DNA of 12,301 nucleotides. Origin: UBA9547 sp044349205. Lineage in GTDB: Bacteria; Bacteroidota; Bacteroidia; Cytophagales; UBA9547. Under the pieces are notes generated by a model. The model had not been told where the DNA came from. It searched no databases and saw nothing but the letters and a program-made list of their open reading frames with translations. The position numbers were made by a program, and so were the translations under genes. Shown in pieces: positions 1-7,675 of the stretch. The stretch spans positions 1 through 12,301 of the forward strand of contig JBIKRJ010000057.1 of the NCBI GenBank assembly GCA_044349205.1, read 5' to 3'. Each line of letters begins with the position of its first letter. Positions within the stretch are counted from its first letter, which is position 1.

Positions 1-840
1 GACTTCGACATTTACAAATCTTACCTAACTGATGGCAATTGGCAAGAGCCCAAAAGCATAGGACCTTTGGTAAATGGCCCTGCCAGTGAGTACTATTTTA
101 GCATAGACCCCGACTCCAAAAATCTTTTCTATGCCAAATCGGAAAAAACCGACCGTACAAACCTTGACCTATACTCTTTTCCACTAAACATGGAAGCCCA
201 ACCCGAAGCCACCACTTGGTTGTCGGGTTCGCTGAAAGACTCTGTAACTGGAAGTCCATTTAGAGGTATTGTGTCTGTCATCGACATGACCAAAGGCATA
301 GAAGTGGCCCCAAAATACCTTCGCCCCGATGGTTCTTTTGAATTTGATCTCATAGACAAAAGTAAATACTTGCTTGTAATTCAAGGCGAAGACTTTTTTA
401 GGGTAGAAAAGCAAATAACCCTCAATGGCGACACTGTCATGCACTTGCGCACACCTTCCATAGATTTTCGCAGACTGAAATTCAACTCGTTGGAATTTGC
501 GCACGCAAGTGCTACCATTACGCCCGAAATGTACCGAGACTTGGACCGACTGGTCAACTACATGCTCGACAATCCAACTCTAAGCCTTGTCATCGCCGGC
601 CATACCAACAAAGAAGGAAATCCCAAAGACAATCTTCTACTCTCGCAAAAAAGAGCTAATGCCATAAAAGAATATATTGTAGAATTTGGCGGAATTGAGG
701 AATATCGCATCAGAGCAATTGGATACGGCGACACAAAACCCCTAATGGATGAAAAAAGCGACTACGAGAAGAAAATAAACAGAAGAGTAGAATTCGAATT
801 TTTCAAACAAGACGAAGAATTACCTACTAGCGGCGAATAA
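1..840 (+). CDS. OmpA-family outer-membrane/peptidoglycan-associated protein, 5' partial
   Basis: The frame is open from base 1 and ends at TAA 838-840, so the N-terminus lies outside the window. The TTG at 67 is not a credible start, because the protein-like sequence continues upstream. In order, one sees the end of a PD40/beta-propeller-like region (SIDPDSKNLFYA, about bases 100-140), a short carboxypeptidase-regulatory-like beta segment (GSLKDSVTGSPFRG, about 226-267), and an OmpA C-terminal domain (about 475-820). The last has a GHTN..G motif, an N..LS..RA helix, YGDTKPL and KINRRVEF. Family members sit in the outer membrane and bind peptidoglycan noncovalently. The usual GHTD aspartate is Asn here (codon 607-609), while the partner Arg 15 residues on (652-654) is kept. 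It sits 4 bp upstream of a divIC/ftsB-like gene, probably in one transcript. Family assignment is firm; the precise role is not known. Confidence 0.88.
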   Translation, partial: DFDIYKSYLTDGNWQEPKSIGPLVNGPASEYYFSIDPDSKNLFYAKSEKTDRTNLDLYSFPLNMEAQPEATTWLSGSLKDSVTGSPFRGIVSVIDMTKGIEVAPKYLRPDGSFEFDLIDKSKYLLVIQGEDFFRVEKQITLNGDTVMHLRTPSIDFRRLKFNSLEFAHASATITPEMYRDLDRLVNYMLDNPTLSLVIAGHTNKEGNPKDNLLLSQKRANAIKEYIVEFGGIEEYRIRAIGYGDTKPLMDEKSDYEKKINRRVEFEFFKQDEELPTSGE

Positions 841-844
841 AACT

Positions 845-1135
845 ATGTTGAAGAAGTTACCTCCCTTTCTAAAAAACTTTTACGTGCTTGTAACGGCAGG
901 ATTCATTATCTGGATACTGTTTTTTGACATAAACGATCTTGTTAACCAATATTTCTCTTTGAAAAAAATGAAAGAACTAGAGGAAGAAAAAGACTTTTAT
1001 CTTCAAAAAACCGAAGAGGTGAAAAAAGAAAGAGAGGAAGTATTGAGCCAACCGCATTTGCTTGAAAAGTTTGCCCGAGAAAAATACCTCATGAAAAAGA
1101 AAACTGAGGATGTGTACATTATTGAAGAGAAGTGA
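845..1135 (+). CDS. Septum formation initiator family protein (DivIC/FtsB-like)
   Basis: A 96-residue single-pass membrane protein. A short basic N-terminus (MLKKLPPFLKN) is followed by one hydrophobic segment at about residues 12-28 (VLVTAGFIIWILFF). A charged heptad-like coiled coil spans about 37-70, and a C-terminal FAREKYLMKKKTEDVYII segment matches the characteristic end of FtsB/DivIC proteins (aREkylmkkpgE). Family members join the divisome through FtsL-like partners, with the coiled coil in the periplasm. Length and layout are typical. The ATG lies 4 bp after the OmpA-like stop, which suggests co-transcription. I cannot decide between the names ftsB and divIC. Confidence 0.88.
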   Translation: MLKKLPPFLKNFYVLVTAGFIIWILFFDINDLVNQYFSLKKMKELEEEKDFYLQKTEEVKKEREEVLSQPHLLEKFAREKYLMKKKTEDVYIIEEK

Positions 1136-1286
1136 TAATCTTTCAATTGTTTACTAATTCTACTAATTTTCACTTTTATTTTTCATTTTTCAATCAATAA
1201 AACTACCAAAGACTTGCTCTGCTTTTCAAGCATTGATACGTCATATTTTGTCGTAGTGCTGTTGTAAATTGCCTTAAAAATCCATT

Positions 1287-1622
1287 ATGTTAGACCACTA
1301 CCGAAGCGAAGTCGTAAGACTGGCAAATGGCATGAGAGACATGTACGGCGAGCTGTTTAATTTGACATTGGCCTTGGCATTTCAAGGAGACCTGAAAGAA
1401 GTGGAAGAAGCGTTTGAAGTTGGAGATGTCTTTTCCTTTAAATTAGAACATTTGGAAGGCTCGGACGACTCGAATCAGGAATTGGCTGTTCGATTGCTAA
1501 AAACCATTGCACACACTGCCGATTACCTGATTGAAAAAAACGACATCACCCAAGAAGAACTTGACGCGAACAAATCTGAGATAGACGACCCCGATGGTTT
1601 ATTGTTCGACGGTTCGGAATAA
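1287..1622 (+). CDS. Small acidic hypothetical protein
   Basis: A 111-residue protein that I do not recognise. It starts at ATG 1287 after a 151-bp A/T-rich gap and ends at TAA 1620-1622. It has no signal peptide or membrane segment, so it is probably cytoplasmic. The sequence looks alpha-helical (residues 5-50 and 60-90) and strongly acidic, with an Asp/Glu-rich C-terminus (NKSEIDDPDGLLFDGSE). Codon use resembles the neighbours and no frame disruption is seen. A second small acidic gene follows 58 bp later, so the two may be paired. The gap upstream separates it from the divIC-like gene, and I found no convincing promoter there. No function can be stated. Confidence 0.7.
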   Translation: MLDHYRSEVVRLANGMRDMYGELFNLTLALAFQGDLKEVEEAFEVGDVFSFKLEHLEGSDDSNQELAVRLLKTIAHTADYLIEKNDITQEELDANKSEIDDPDGLLFDGSE

Positions 1623-1680
1623 TTGAACCAAACTCCCTACAAAGAATTTAAAATACCAAGGGAAAACTTGAACGTAATTT

Positions 1681-1872
1681 ATGCTGCACAAAGAAAGCTA
1701 CGAAAGAGTCTGGACCAACGAACGATTCCGAAAAGACATGTGGATTATATGCATGAACGCCAAAAGAAACAATTATCATGGGCTCTCACTCGACGAATGG
1801 TTGGCTCAAGTGGAAATTCCGCGAGATGAGTACGACAAATTGATGGAGGATTATGGGGGAAGTGCTGATTGA
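1681..1872 (+). CDS. Small hypothetical protein (63 aa)
   Basis: Starts at ATG 1681 and ends at TGA 1870-1872. Upstream in this frame there are stops at 1624, 1669 and 1675, so the start is well bounded. The product has an aromatic, charged N-terminal half (ESYERVWTNERFRKDMWI) and a C-terminal segment (LSLDEWLAQVEIPRDEYDKLMEDYGG) that looks like a folded helical unit. It has no signal peptide or membrane segment. An overlapping frame from TTG 1623 to 1829 is the alternative, but its product is less protein-like and lacks an ATG, so I prefer this frame. It lies 58 bp after another acidic hypothetical gene and convergent to the cca-like gene with a 29-bp gap. Not recognised. Confidence 0.6.
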   Translation: MLHKESYERVWTNERFRKDMWIICMNAKRNNYHGLSLDEWLAQVEIPRDEYDKLMEDYGGSAD

Positions 1873-1901
1873 ATTCTATTGTATTAATATAATTTTATGT
1901 A

Positions 1902-3368
1902 TCATCTCACTTCCAAACCCATTTTCTTGCCCAATGTCAACACATAAACCAAACTTTCTTCTGAGGTGTTTTTTAATTTGCCTTCTAAAATTGCCTCGCG
2001 TAAGGCATATTTAAGTTTGCCCACCTCGGGCCCTGGGCTTAGCCCAAACGTTTTCATAATGTCTTCACCTGTAAAAACTGGCTGAAAGTTGCGCAATTGG
2101 TCACGCTCTTCCACTTCCTTCATTAGTTGTTCTACTTTGTCGAAATTGGCAAGGTAGCGGGCTTTCTTTTCATTGTTTTTGGAAGTAATGTCGGCACGGC
2201 ACAAAGTCATCAAGGCGTCCACATCTTCGCTGGCTTCGAATAGCAAGCGGCGAATGGCTGTATCGGTCACGCCCTGCTTTGCCAACGCGATAGGTCGCAA
2301 ATGCAAGCGCACCAATTTTTGCACAAACCGCATTTTCTCGTTCATGGGCAACTTCAATCGGGCAAATATTTTGGGTGTCATCCTGGCCCCCAGTTCCTCG
2401 TGTCCGTGAAATGTCCAGCCATGGTTGGGCTCGAAGCGTTTGGTGGCAGGTTTGGCAATGTCGTGCATAATGGCCGCCCAGCGCAACCAAATATCTTTCG
2501 AGCGCTGGCATACATTGTCCAACACTTTTAAAGTATGGTAAAAATTGTCTTTATGCCCTTTGCCGTCTTTCTCTTCGGCACCTTGTAGTTCGGCCATTTC
2601 AGGAAAAATGATGGGCAGCAAGCCACTGTGAAACAAAAGATTGAACCCATAGGAAGGCTTGTCGCACAATACAATTTTATTCACTTCGTCGATGATGCGT
2701 TCTTTCGACACAATTTCGATTCGCTCCTTGTGTTCAATAATAGCCTGAAAAGTGTCGGGGTCTATGTCAAAGCCCAACTGACAGGCAAAGCGAATGGCGC
2801 GCATCATGCGCAGGGGGTCGTCAGAAAAGGTGATGCCAGGTGCCAAGGGTGTTTTAAGCAATTTCTCCTTCAAGTGTTCCAGCCCACCAAATGGGTCAAT
2901 CAGTTCGCCCCAGGAAGCCTTGTTAAGGCTGATTGCCAAAGCATTGATGGTAAAATCGCGACGATTTTGGTCGTCTTCCAAGGTTCCATCTTCCACTATT
3001 GGTTTGCGCGAGTGCCGTTGGTAGGATTCCTTACGAGCCCCTACAAATTCCACTTCCCAGCCAGGTATCTTCACCATAGCAGTACCAAAATTCTTAAAAA
3101 CTGCCACCTGGGCCTGCTCGCCATACAGGGCGGCAAAACTTTCAGCCAGAGCCGTCCCGCTGCCCAAACAGACAATATCTATGTCTTTGCAAGGACGCTT
3201 CAACAACAAATCGCGCACATATCCGCCAATAAGATAGGCTTCCACTCCCGCTTGCTCTACTATGCAACGTATGTTCTCAAAAACCTCAGTGTTTTCTAAT
3301 TCAGAAGAAAGATTCAAAACCGTGAAATATTTGTCAAAATTAGGCAAAGTGTTGTTGAGTTTCACCAA
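1902..3368 (-). CDS. CCA tRNA nucleotidyltransferase / poly(A) polymerase family protein with HD domain
   Basis: A class II nucleotidyltransferase of 488 residues. The catalytic head shows GGYVRD (48-53), the metal-binding DID pair (D62, D64) and RRDFTINALA (136-145). The neck holds DDPLRMMRAIRFA (183-195), the RNA/nucleotide-binding signature. A C-terminal HD phosphohydrolase domain follows, with H278 and the HD dyad H302-D303 (MHDIAKP). Such proteins add or repair the 3'-CCA of tRNA in the cytosol; the HD domain suggests added 2',3'-cyclic phosphatase or phosphodiesterase activity. No ATG precedes the conserved head: the frame opens at TTG 3368 with GTG at 3365, and a stop lies just upstream, so the start is a non-ATG codon. 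It is divergent from polX with a 33-bp gap. CCA adder versus poly(A) polymerase cannot be settled by eye, so no symbol is given. Confidence 0.9.
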   Translation of the reverse strand: MVKLNNTLPNFDKYFTVLNLSSELENTEVFENIRCIVEQAGVEAYLIGGYVRDLLLKRPCKDIDIVCLGSGTALAESFAALYGEQAQVAVFKNFGTAMVKIPGWEVEFVGARKESYQRHSRKPIVEDGTLEDDQNRRDFTINALAISLNKASWGELIDPFGGLEHLKEKLLKTPLAPGITFSDDPLRMMRAIRFACQLGFDIDPDTFQAIIEHKERIEIVSKERIIDEVNKIVLCDKPSYGFNLLFHSGLLPIIFPEMAELQGAEEKDGKGHKDNFYHTLKVLDNVCQRSKDIWLRWAAIMHDIAKPATKRFEPNHGWTFHGHEELGARMTPKIFARLKLPMNEKMRFVQKLVRLHLRPIALAKQGVTDTAIRRLLFEASEDVDALMTLCRADITSKNNEKKARYLANFDKVEQLMKEVEERDQLRNFQPVFTGEDIMKTFGLSPGPEVGKLKYALREAILEGKLKNTSEESLVYVLTLGKKMGLEVR

Positions 3369-3386
3369 TGGCTTTTTTTACTTTTA
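3355..3386 (+). promoter_or_regulatory. Possible Bacteroidota-type promoter for polX
   Basis: TTG at 3355-3357 and TACTTTTA at 3379-3386 resemble the -33 TTG and -7 TAnnTTTG elements, with a 21-bp spacer and one mismatch in the last base. It would start transcription just before the polX ATG at 3402 and lies inside the first codons of the divergent cca-like gene. Pattern match only. Confidence 0.3.
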
Positions 3387-3401
3387 CACACTTTTATTCC
3401 C

Positions 3402-5099
3402 ATGTCTAACAAAGAAATAGCCAAGTTATTCAAAATCACTGCCTCCCTATTGGAGTTGCATGACGAAAACCCTTTCAAAATTAGGGCCTACATTGGCGCT
3501 GTTTTTTCTATCGAAAAAATGGAGCAAGAAATCGCCAGCCTGAATGCGGAAGAACTTGAAAAGGTGGAAGGGCTCGGAAAAAGCATGGCGGTAAAAATTG
3601 CCGAAATCAAAGATAAAGGATCATTTGCCGAATTGGACAATCTCTTGACTATCACTCCGCCTGGTGTGGTACAAATGCTGAAAATAAAAGGCATAGGACC
3701 CAAAAAAGTGAAAACTATATGGAAAGAAACTGGCATCGAAACAATTGAAGCCCTTTCTGTAGCCTGCGAAGAAAATAAAATTGCCCAAATCAAAGGTTTT
3801 GGTGAAAAAACACAACAAACCATCCTTGAAAACATTGTCTTCCTGCTTCAACAAGAGGGCCGTTTTTTCTATGCCGAAGTAGAGCCTGTTGCCTTGCAAC
3901 TTCAAAATGAATTGGAAAAAACCTCCTTTGTATTTTCACTTAGTGGTCATGCGAGAAGGTATTTGGAAACAGAAGATGTCCTTAAATACTTAGTAGCAAG
4001 CGAAAATTCGGCTTCGGTTTTTACCTTTCTGGACACGCTTCCATTTCTGCAAAAAAACGAAAGAGAATGTAGCCCCAATGCATGGCGCGGAAAGGCTTTA
4101 CAACCAAATATCAAAGTAGAGGTAAAAGTGTGTCCGCCCGCACAGTTTGGTAGCAAACTTATACTCGATTCTTCGGGCGAAGGGCATTTAGAAAAGCTGA
4201 TAAACGAAACAGAAACATTAGCTCAATATTTTAGAAAACAACCTTTTGCAACTGAAAAGCAAGCCTACGAATCGCTTGGCATGCCTGTCTTCCTTCCTGA
4301 ACTCAGAGAAGGTCTTATCGAATTCAAAAACGAAAACGAAGCATCTGGGTATTCAAATCCTGCATTAATCAATTACCAAGACCTGAAAGGAACGCTTCAC
4401 AATCATACCAAATACTCGGACGGCGAAAATACACTGTTCGAAATGGCACAGAAATGCATAGAAATGGGTTTGCAATATTTTGGCGTCGCCGATCACAGCA
4501 AATCGGCACAGTATGCTGGCGGATTGTATGAAAAAGATATTTTGCGTCAACATGCCGAAATTGAGGAATTGAACAATCAATTGGCCCCTTTTAAGATTCT
4601 AAAAGGAATCGAGTCGGATATTTTAGGCGATGGAAGTTTGGACTACGAAGATAACATCCTAAAAAGTTTTGACTATGTGGTGGCATCTGTGCATTCAGCC
4701 TTGGGAATGGACGAAGCCCGCGCCAACCAACGCCTGATAAAAGCCATTGAAAATCCTTTTACCACCATATTAGGACACCCTACCGGCCGTTTGCTATTAC
4801 GTCGCCAAGGATACCCTGTCGACCACCATAAAATAATCGATGCTTGTGTGGCCAATGGCGTGGTCATTGAAATCAATGCAAGCCCCTACCGATTGGACTT
4901 GGATTGGCGATGGATTCCCTACGCTTTGGAAAAAGGAGCCATGCTCAGTATCAATCCCGATGCACACGACTTGGACGGTTTACACGATATGTACTACGGA
5001 AGCTTGGTAGCCCGAAAAGGCGGACTGACGGCAAAAAACTGCTTGAATGCGATGGGCTTGAAGGAATTAGAAAATTATCTAAAACGTCGCCTCTCTTAA
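3402..5099 (+). CDS. polX: PolX-type protein: HhH region, degenerate polymerase-X core, intact PHP nuclease domain
   Basis: 565 residues, near the usual PolX length. The N-terminus (about 1-150) is the helix-hairpin-helix region, with GLGKSMA, IKGIGPKKV and IKGFGEKT motifs for DNA binding. The polymerase core (about 165-310) is recognisable by SGHARR (181-186) and by PVFLPELREGLIEF. The aligned catalytic DxD falls on V193-L194-K195 and the third Asp on E240 (VEVKVC), so polymerase activity is probably lost. The PHP domain (about 328-560) keeps its metal ligands: H333-N-H335, VADHS, GIESDI, VASVHS, GHPTGR, EINASPYRLDL and D520-A-H522. The known role of this domain is manganese-dependent 3'-5' exonuclease or AP-site processing in DNA repair. 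I infer a repair nuclease with a DNA-binding scaffold. The stop overlaps the convergent E2 gene by 4 bp. Confidence 0.92.
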   Translation: MSNKEIAKLFKITASLLELHDENPFKIRAYIGAVFSIEKMEQEIASLNAEELEKVEGLGKSMAVKIAEIKDKGSFAELDNLLTITPPGVVQMLKIKGIGPKKVKTIWKETGIETIEALSVACEENKIAQIKGFGEKTQQTILENIVFLLQQEGRFFYAEVEPVALQLQNELEKTSFVFSLSGHARRYLETEDVLKYLVASENSASVFTFLDTLPFLQKNERECSPNAWRGKALQPNIKVEVKVCPPAQFGSKLILDSSGEGHLEKLINETETLAQYFRKQPFATEKQAYESLGMPVFLPELREGLIEFKNENEASGYSNPALINYQDLKGTLHNHTKYSDGENTLFEMAQKCIEMGLQYFGVADHSKSAQYAGGLYEKDILRQHAEIEELNNQLAPFKILKGIESDILGDGSLDYEDNILKSFDYVVASVHSALGMDEARANQRLIKAIENPFTTILGHPTGRLLLRRQGYPVDHHKIIDACVANGVVIEINASPYRLDLDWRWIPYALEKGAMLSINPDAHDLDGLHDMYYGSLVARKGGLTAKNCLNAMGLKELENYLKRRLS

Positions 5100-6400
5100 T
5101 AAATCCCCCTGTTGGTATCAAACTGTTCCAAATAGTCGGCTACTTTTCGCACAAACATTCCGCCCAAAGCTCCGTCAATGACGCGATGGTCATAAGAATG
5201 TGAGAGAAACATCATGTGTCGAATGCCAATACTATCGCCTTCGGCTGTTTCGATTACTACCGGTTTTTTTTGGGCTACACCAAAGGCCATAATGGCCAAC
5301 TGGGGTTGTACGATGATGGGGGTTCCCATCAAATTGCCAAAAGTACCTACATTCGACATGGTATAAGTACCACCCGACACCTCGTCGGGGCTTAGCTTGT
5401 TGACTCTCGCACGCTTTACCAAATCGTTCACCCTTTTGGTAAGTCCAATCATGTTCAACTGGTCGGCGTGCTTTATCACGGGCACTATGAGATTGCCATT
5501 TGGCAAGGCAACCGCCATGCCTATGTTTATTTCTTTTTTTACGATAATCTTATCGCCTTCTACCGACGCATTGACCATTGGAAAGTCTTTCAGTGCTTTG
5601 GCCAAGGCTTCGATAAAAATGGGCGTTACGGTAAGGGCATCGCCCTCTTTTTCCATAAACTCTTTTTTCATTTTGTTGCGCCACACCATCAAATTGGTGA
5701 CATCGGCTTCTACAAACGAGGTAACATGGGGCGATATGCGTTTCGAATCCAACATACGCTCGGCTATCATCTTGCGCATGCGGTCCATTTCTATAATTTC
5801 TTTAGCCCCCGAAACGGAGGTAGCGGGCTTTTCGACATAAACAGGCTTGGCTTCTTGTGTGGCTGAAGGTACACTAGCCAGTGCAGCGCTGGGTATGTCT
5901 TGCTTTCTTTTTTCGACAAATGCCAAAATATCGCTTTTAGTTACCCTACCCTCTCGTCCTGTACCCACAATGTTTTCCAATTCGCTCAAAGCAATTTTTT
6001 CTTGTTTGGCAATGTTCAATACAAGGGGTGAATAAAACTTATGAGAAGAATCATTGGGAATGGTTGCTTTAACAGCAGTTTCGATTTCCTTTTTGGGAAC
6101 ACTCACTTCAGCTTGGGTAACTGGGGCTTGGCTTGTGGGCAGGGCAGCCGAAGCTGTGGCTTCAGTTTCTATCAATGCAATGAGCTTTCCGATAGCAACC
6201 ACTTCTCCCTCTGCAAATAGAATTTGGTTCAAAACCCCAGCCACCGTGCTTGGCACTTCGGTGTCCACCTTGTCGGTGGCAACCTCCAGCACCGATTCGT
6301 CTTTTTTAATGACATCGCCAGGTTTCTTCAACCATTTCAAAATGGTTGCTTCAATAATACTTTCGCCCATTTTGGGCATTACCATTTCTACTAAAGCCAT
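5096..6400 (-). CDS. 2-oxo acid dehydrogenase E2 component (dihydrolipoamide acyltransferase)
   Basis: A complete 434-residue E2. An N-terminal lipoyl domain (about 2-78) has the lipoylation lysine K44 in ATDKVDTEVPS. An Ala/Pro/Thr-rich linker follows, then a peripheral subunit-binding domain (about 123-172: SPLVLNIAKQEKI..GTGREGRVTKSDI), a second flexible linker, and the catalytic acyltransferase domain (about 205-434) with the active-site motif SYDHRVIDG (H415, D419). It transfers acyl groups from lipoamide to CoA in the core of a multienzyme complex. The single lipoyl domain and the SFVEADVTNLMVWRNKMK segment look more like the branched-chain type than pyruvate E2, but this is inference. 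No E1 or E3 gene is in the window. ATG start at 6400. Confidence 0.93.
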   Translation of the reverse strand: MALVEMVMPKMGESIIEATILKWLKKPGDVIKKDESVLEVATDKVDTEVPSTVAGVLNQILFAEGEVVAIGKLIALIETEATASAALPTSQAPVTQAEVSVPKKEIETAVKATIPNDSSHKFYSPLVLNIAKQEKIALSELENIVGTGREGRVTKSDILAFVEKRKQDIPSAALASVPSATQEAKPVYVEKPATSVSGAKEIIEMDRMRKMIAERMLDSKRISPHVTSFVEADVTNLMVWRNKMKKEFMEKEGDALTVTPIFIEALAKALKDFPMVNASVEGDKIIVKKEINIGMAVALPNGNLIVPVIKHADQLNMIGLTKRVNDLVKRARVNKLSPDEVSGGTYTMSNVGTFGNLMGTPIIVQPQLAIMAFGVAQKKPVVIETAEGDSIGIRHMMFLSHSYDHRVIDGALGGMFVRKVADYLEQFDTNRGIY

Positions 6401-6419
6401 TTTGTTAGAAATATCGCTT

Positions 6420-6427
6420 CAAACTTA
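6420..6427 (-). promoter_or_regulatory. Candidate -7 promoter element for the E2 gene
   Basis: On the minus strand the bases read TAAGTTTG, an exact match to the Bacteroidota -7 consensus TAnnTTTG, 19 bp upstream of the E2 ATG. I see no TTG at the expected -33 spacing, so support is partial. Confidence 0.4.
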
Positions 6428-6547
6428 CGTCATTCCAACGAGATTTTTGTGGGTTTGCTTCCAAGAACTGTACCAATGAATGAAATTGCAAAGCGGTCTT
6501 AACTTAGATTTACCACTGCATTCACTTTGAAAATCAAAACCAACACA

Positions 6548-7468
6548 ATGGACTACTCTCTTCTAAAACAACTTTGCGCCATTCACGCACCATCGGGAAA
6601 CGAGCAGAAAATGAATGAATTTATATTGTCGTATGTGGCAAGTCATAGCCACACTTGGCAAATACAACCCCAAGTCATTCATGGTGAAGATTTTCAGGAT
6701 TGTGTGATGTTGGTGTTTGGCAAACCGCGCACTGCCGTCTTTGCCCACATCGACTCCATTGGGTTTACGGTGCGCTACGACAACAAACTTGTAATGATAG
6801 GTGGCCCCGAAGCCGAAACAGGATATGCATTGGTGGGGGAAGATGCCAAAGGCACAATCGAAACCAAGCTTATTGCCGACGACGAAACCGGGTTGCTATG
6901 CTGCGATTTTCAAAGGGAAATAGAACGTGGCACCGATTTAGTGTTCAAGTCCGATTTTAGAGAAACAGACAATTCCCTGCAATCTTGCTATTTAGACAAT
7001 CGCCTTGGGGTATTTGTGGCCTTGAAAGTGGCCGAAACGCTCGAAAATGGTGTGCTGGTTTTTTCTTGTTACGAAGAACATGGCGGTGGTACTGTGCCTT
7101 TTTTAATCAAGTATCTTTGGGAACAGTACCACATACGCCAATGCTTGGTTTGCGACATTACTTGGGCTACCGAAGGCGTAAAATTGGGGCAAGGTGTCGC
7201 CATTTCGTTGCGCGACAGCCGCATTCCGCGCAAGGCTTTTGTACATAAGGTGCTGCACATAGCCCGAGAAAACGAGGTGATGTTTCAATTGGAAGTAGAA
7301 AGAAGCGGTGGTTCCGACGGACGCGAATTGCAAGCCAGTCCCTATCCTGTAGATTGGATTTTTATTGGAGCACCTGAAGAAAATGTGCACTCACCAAACG
7401 AGAAAGTGGACAAAAATGATGTGAAGAATATGCTAAGAATATATGAAATTTTGATGAAAAGGCTGTAA
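6548..7468 (+). CDS. M42-family metallopeptidase/aminopeptidase-like protein
   Basis: I take ATG 6548 (306 aa) rather than the TTG at 6527, which would add only MKIKTNT. Metal-site motifs of the M42 co-catalytic zinc or cobalt aminopeptidases appear in order: AHIDSIGF (H67), YLDNRLG (bridging D150), CYEEHGGG (catalytic E176 and ligand E177), LVCDIT, GGSDGRE and the late ligand H281 in VHSPNEKVD. The dimetal site therefore looks complete. The small insert between H67 and D150 fits the usual PDZ-like domain. No signal peptide, so cytoplasmic; family members trim short peptides from the N-terminus. It is divergent from the E2 gene, and a long A/T-rich gap follows before the porin-like gene. Substrate unknown. 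Confidence 0.85.
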   Translation: MDYSLLKQLCAIHAPSGNEQKMNEFILSYVASHSHTWQIQPQVIHGEDFQDCVMLVFGKPRTAVFAHIDSIGFTVRYDNKLVMIGGPEAETGYALVGEDAKGTIETKLIADDETGLLCCDFQREIERGTDLVFKSDFRETDNSLQSCYLDNRLGVFVALKVAETLENGVLVFSCYEEHGGGTVPFLIKYLWEQYHIRQCLVCDITWATEGVKLGQGVAISLRDSRIPRKAFVHKVLHIARENEVMFQLEVERSGGSDGRELQASPYPVDWIFIGAPEENVHSPNEKVDKNDVKNMLRIYEILMKRL

Positions 7469-7607
7469 ATATTACATACTTTTTGTGACTGTATATTGAC
7501 TAATAAATACATAAAATACTGATTTTAAATGGTTTAAAAATTTAATTTTTAATCAAAAAAGCACATGGCAGTTGGGGTTGTCTTTATGTTTTTAAATTAA
7601 TTTCCTT

Positions 7608-7615
7608 TAAACTTG
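7608..7615 (+). promoter_or_regulatory. Weak candidate -7 element upstream of the beta-barrel gene
   Basis: TAAACTTG differs by one base from TAnnTTTG and lies about 60 bp before the ATG at 7676. The TTG at 7578-7580 is 27 bp away, longer than usual, so the match is tentative. The 207-bp gap 7469-7675 is otherwise very A/T-rich and includes an 8-bp A/T palindrome at 7534-7552. Confidence 0.25.
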
Positions 7616-7675
7616 CACCATCCTGATAAATCGGGGAAACTATTTTAGTAAAACTTTAATTTAAATCTCAAAAAC

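Noticed and set aside
1623..1829. Overlapping + strand frame starting at TTG with a 68-residue product
   Set aside because: It overlaps the 1681-1872 frame, lacks an ATG, and its product is rich in Arg/Lys/Gln and less protein-like. A frameshift joining the two frames is possible but nothing seen requires it.
2628..3299. Long + strand frame (223 codons) opposite the cca-like gene
   Set aside because: It is an antisense shadow; the minus-strand frame carries all nucleotidyltransferase and HD motifs.
5096..5099. Four-base overlap of convergent polX and E2 stops
   Set aside because: Shared TTAA stops between convergent genes are common and need no special explanation.
5397..6479. Several + strand frames opposite the E2 gene
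   Set aside because: They are shadows of a complete three-domain E2 coding sequence and show no recognisable domains.
7534..7552. A/T-only palindrome TTAAAAAT..ATTTTTAA before the porin gene
   Set aside because: An 8-bp A/T stem is expected by chance in such A/T-rich DNA, and it has no G/C core for a terminator.
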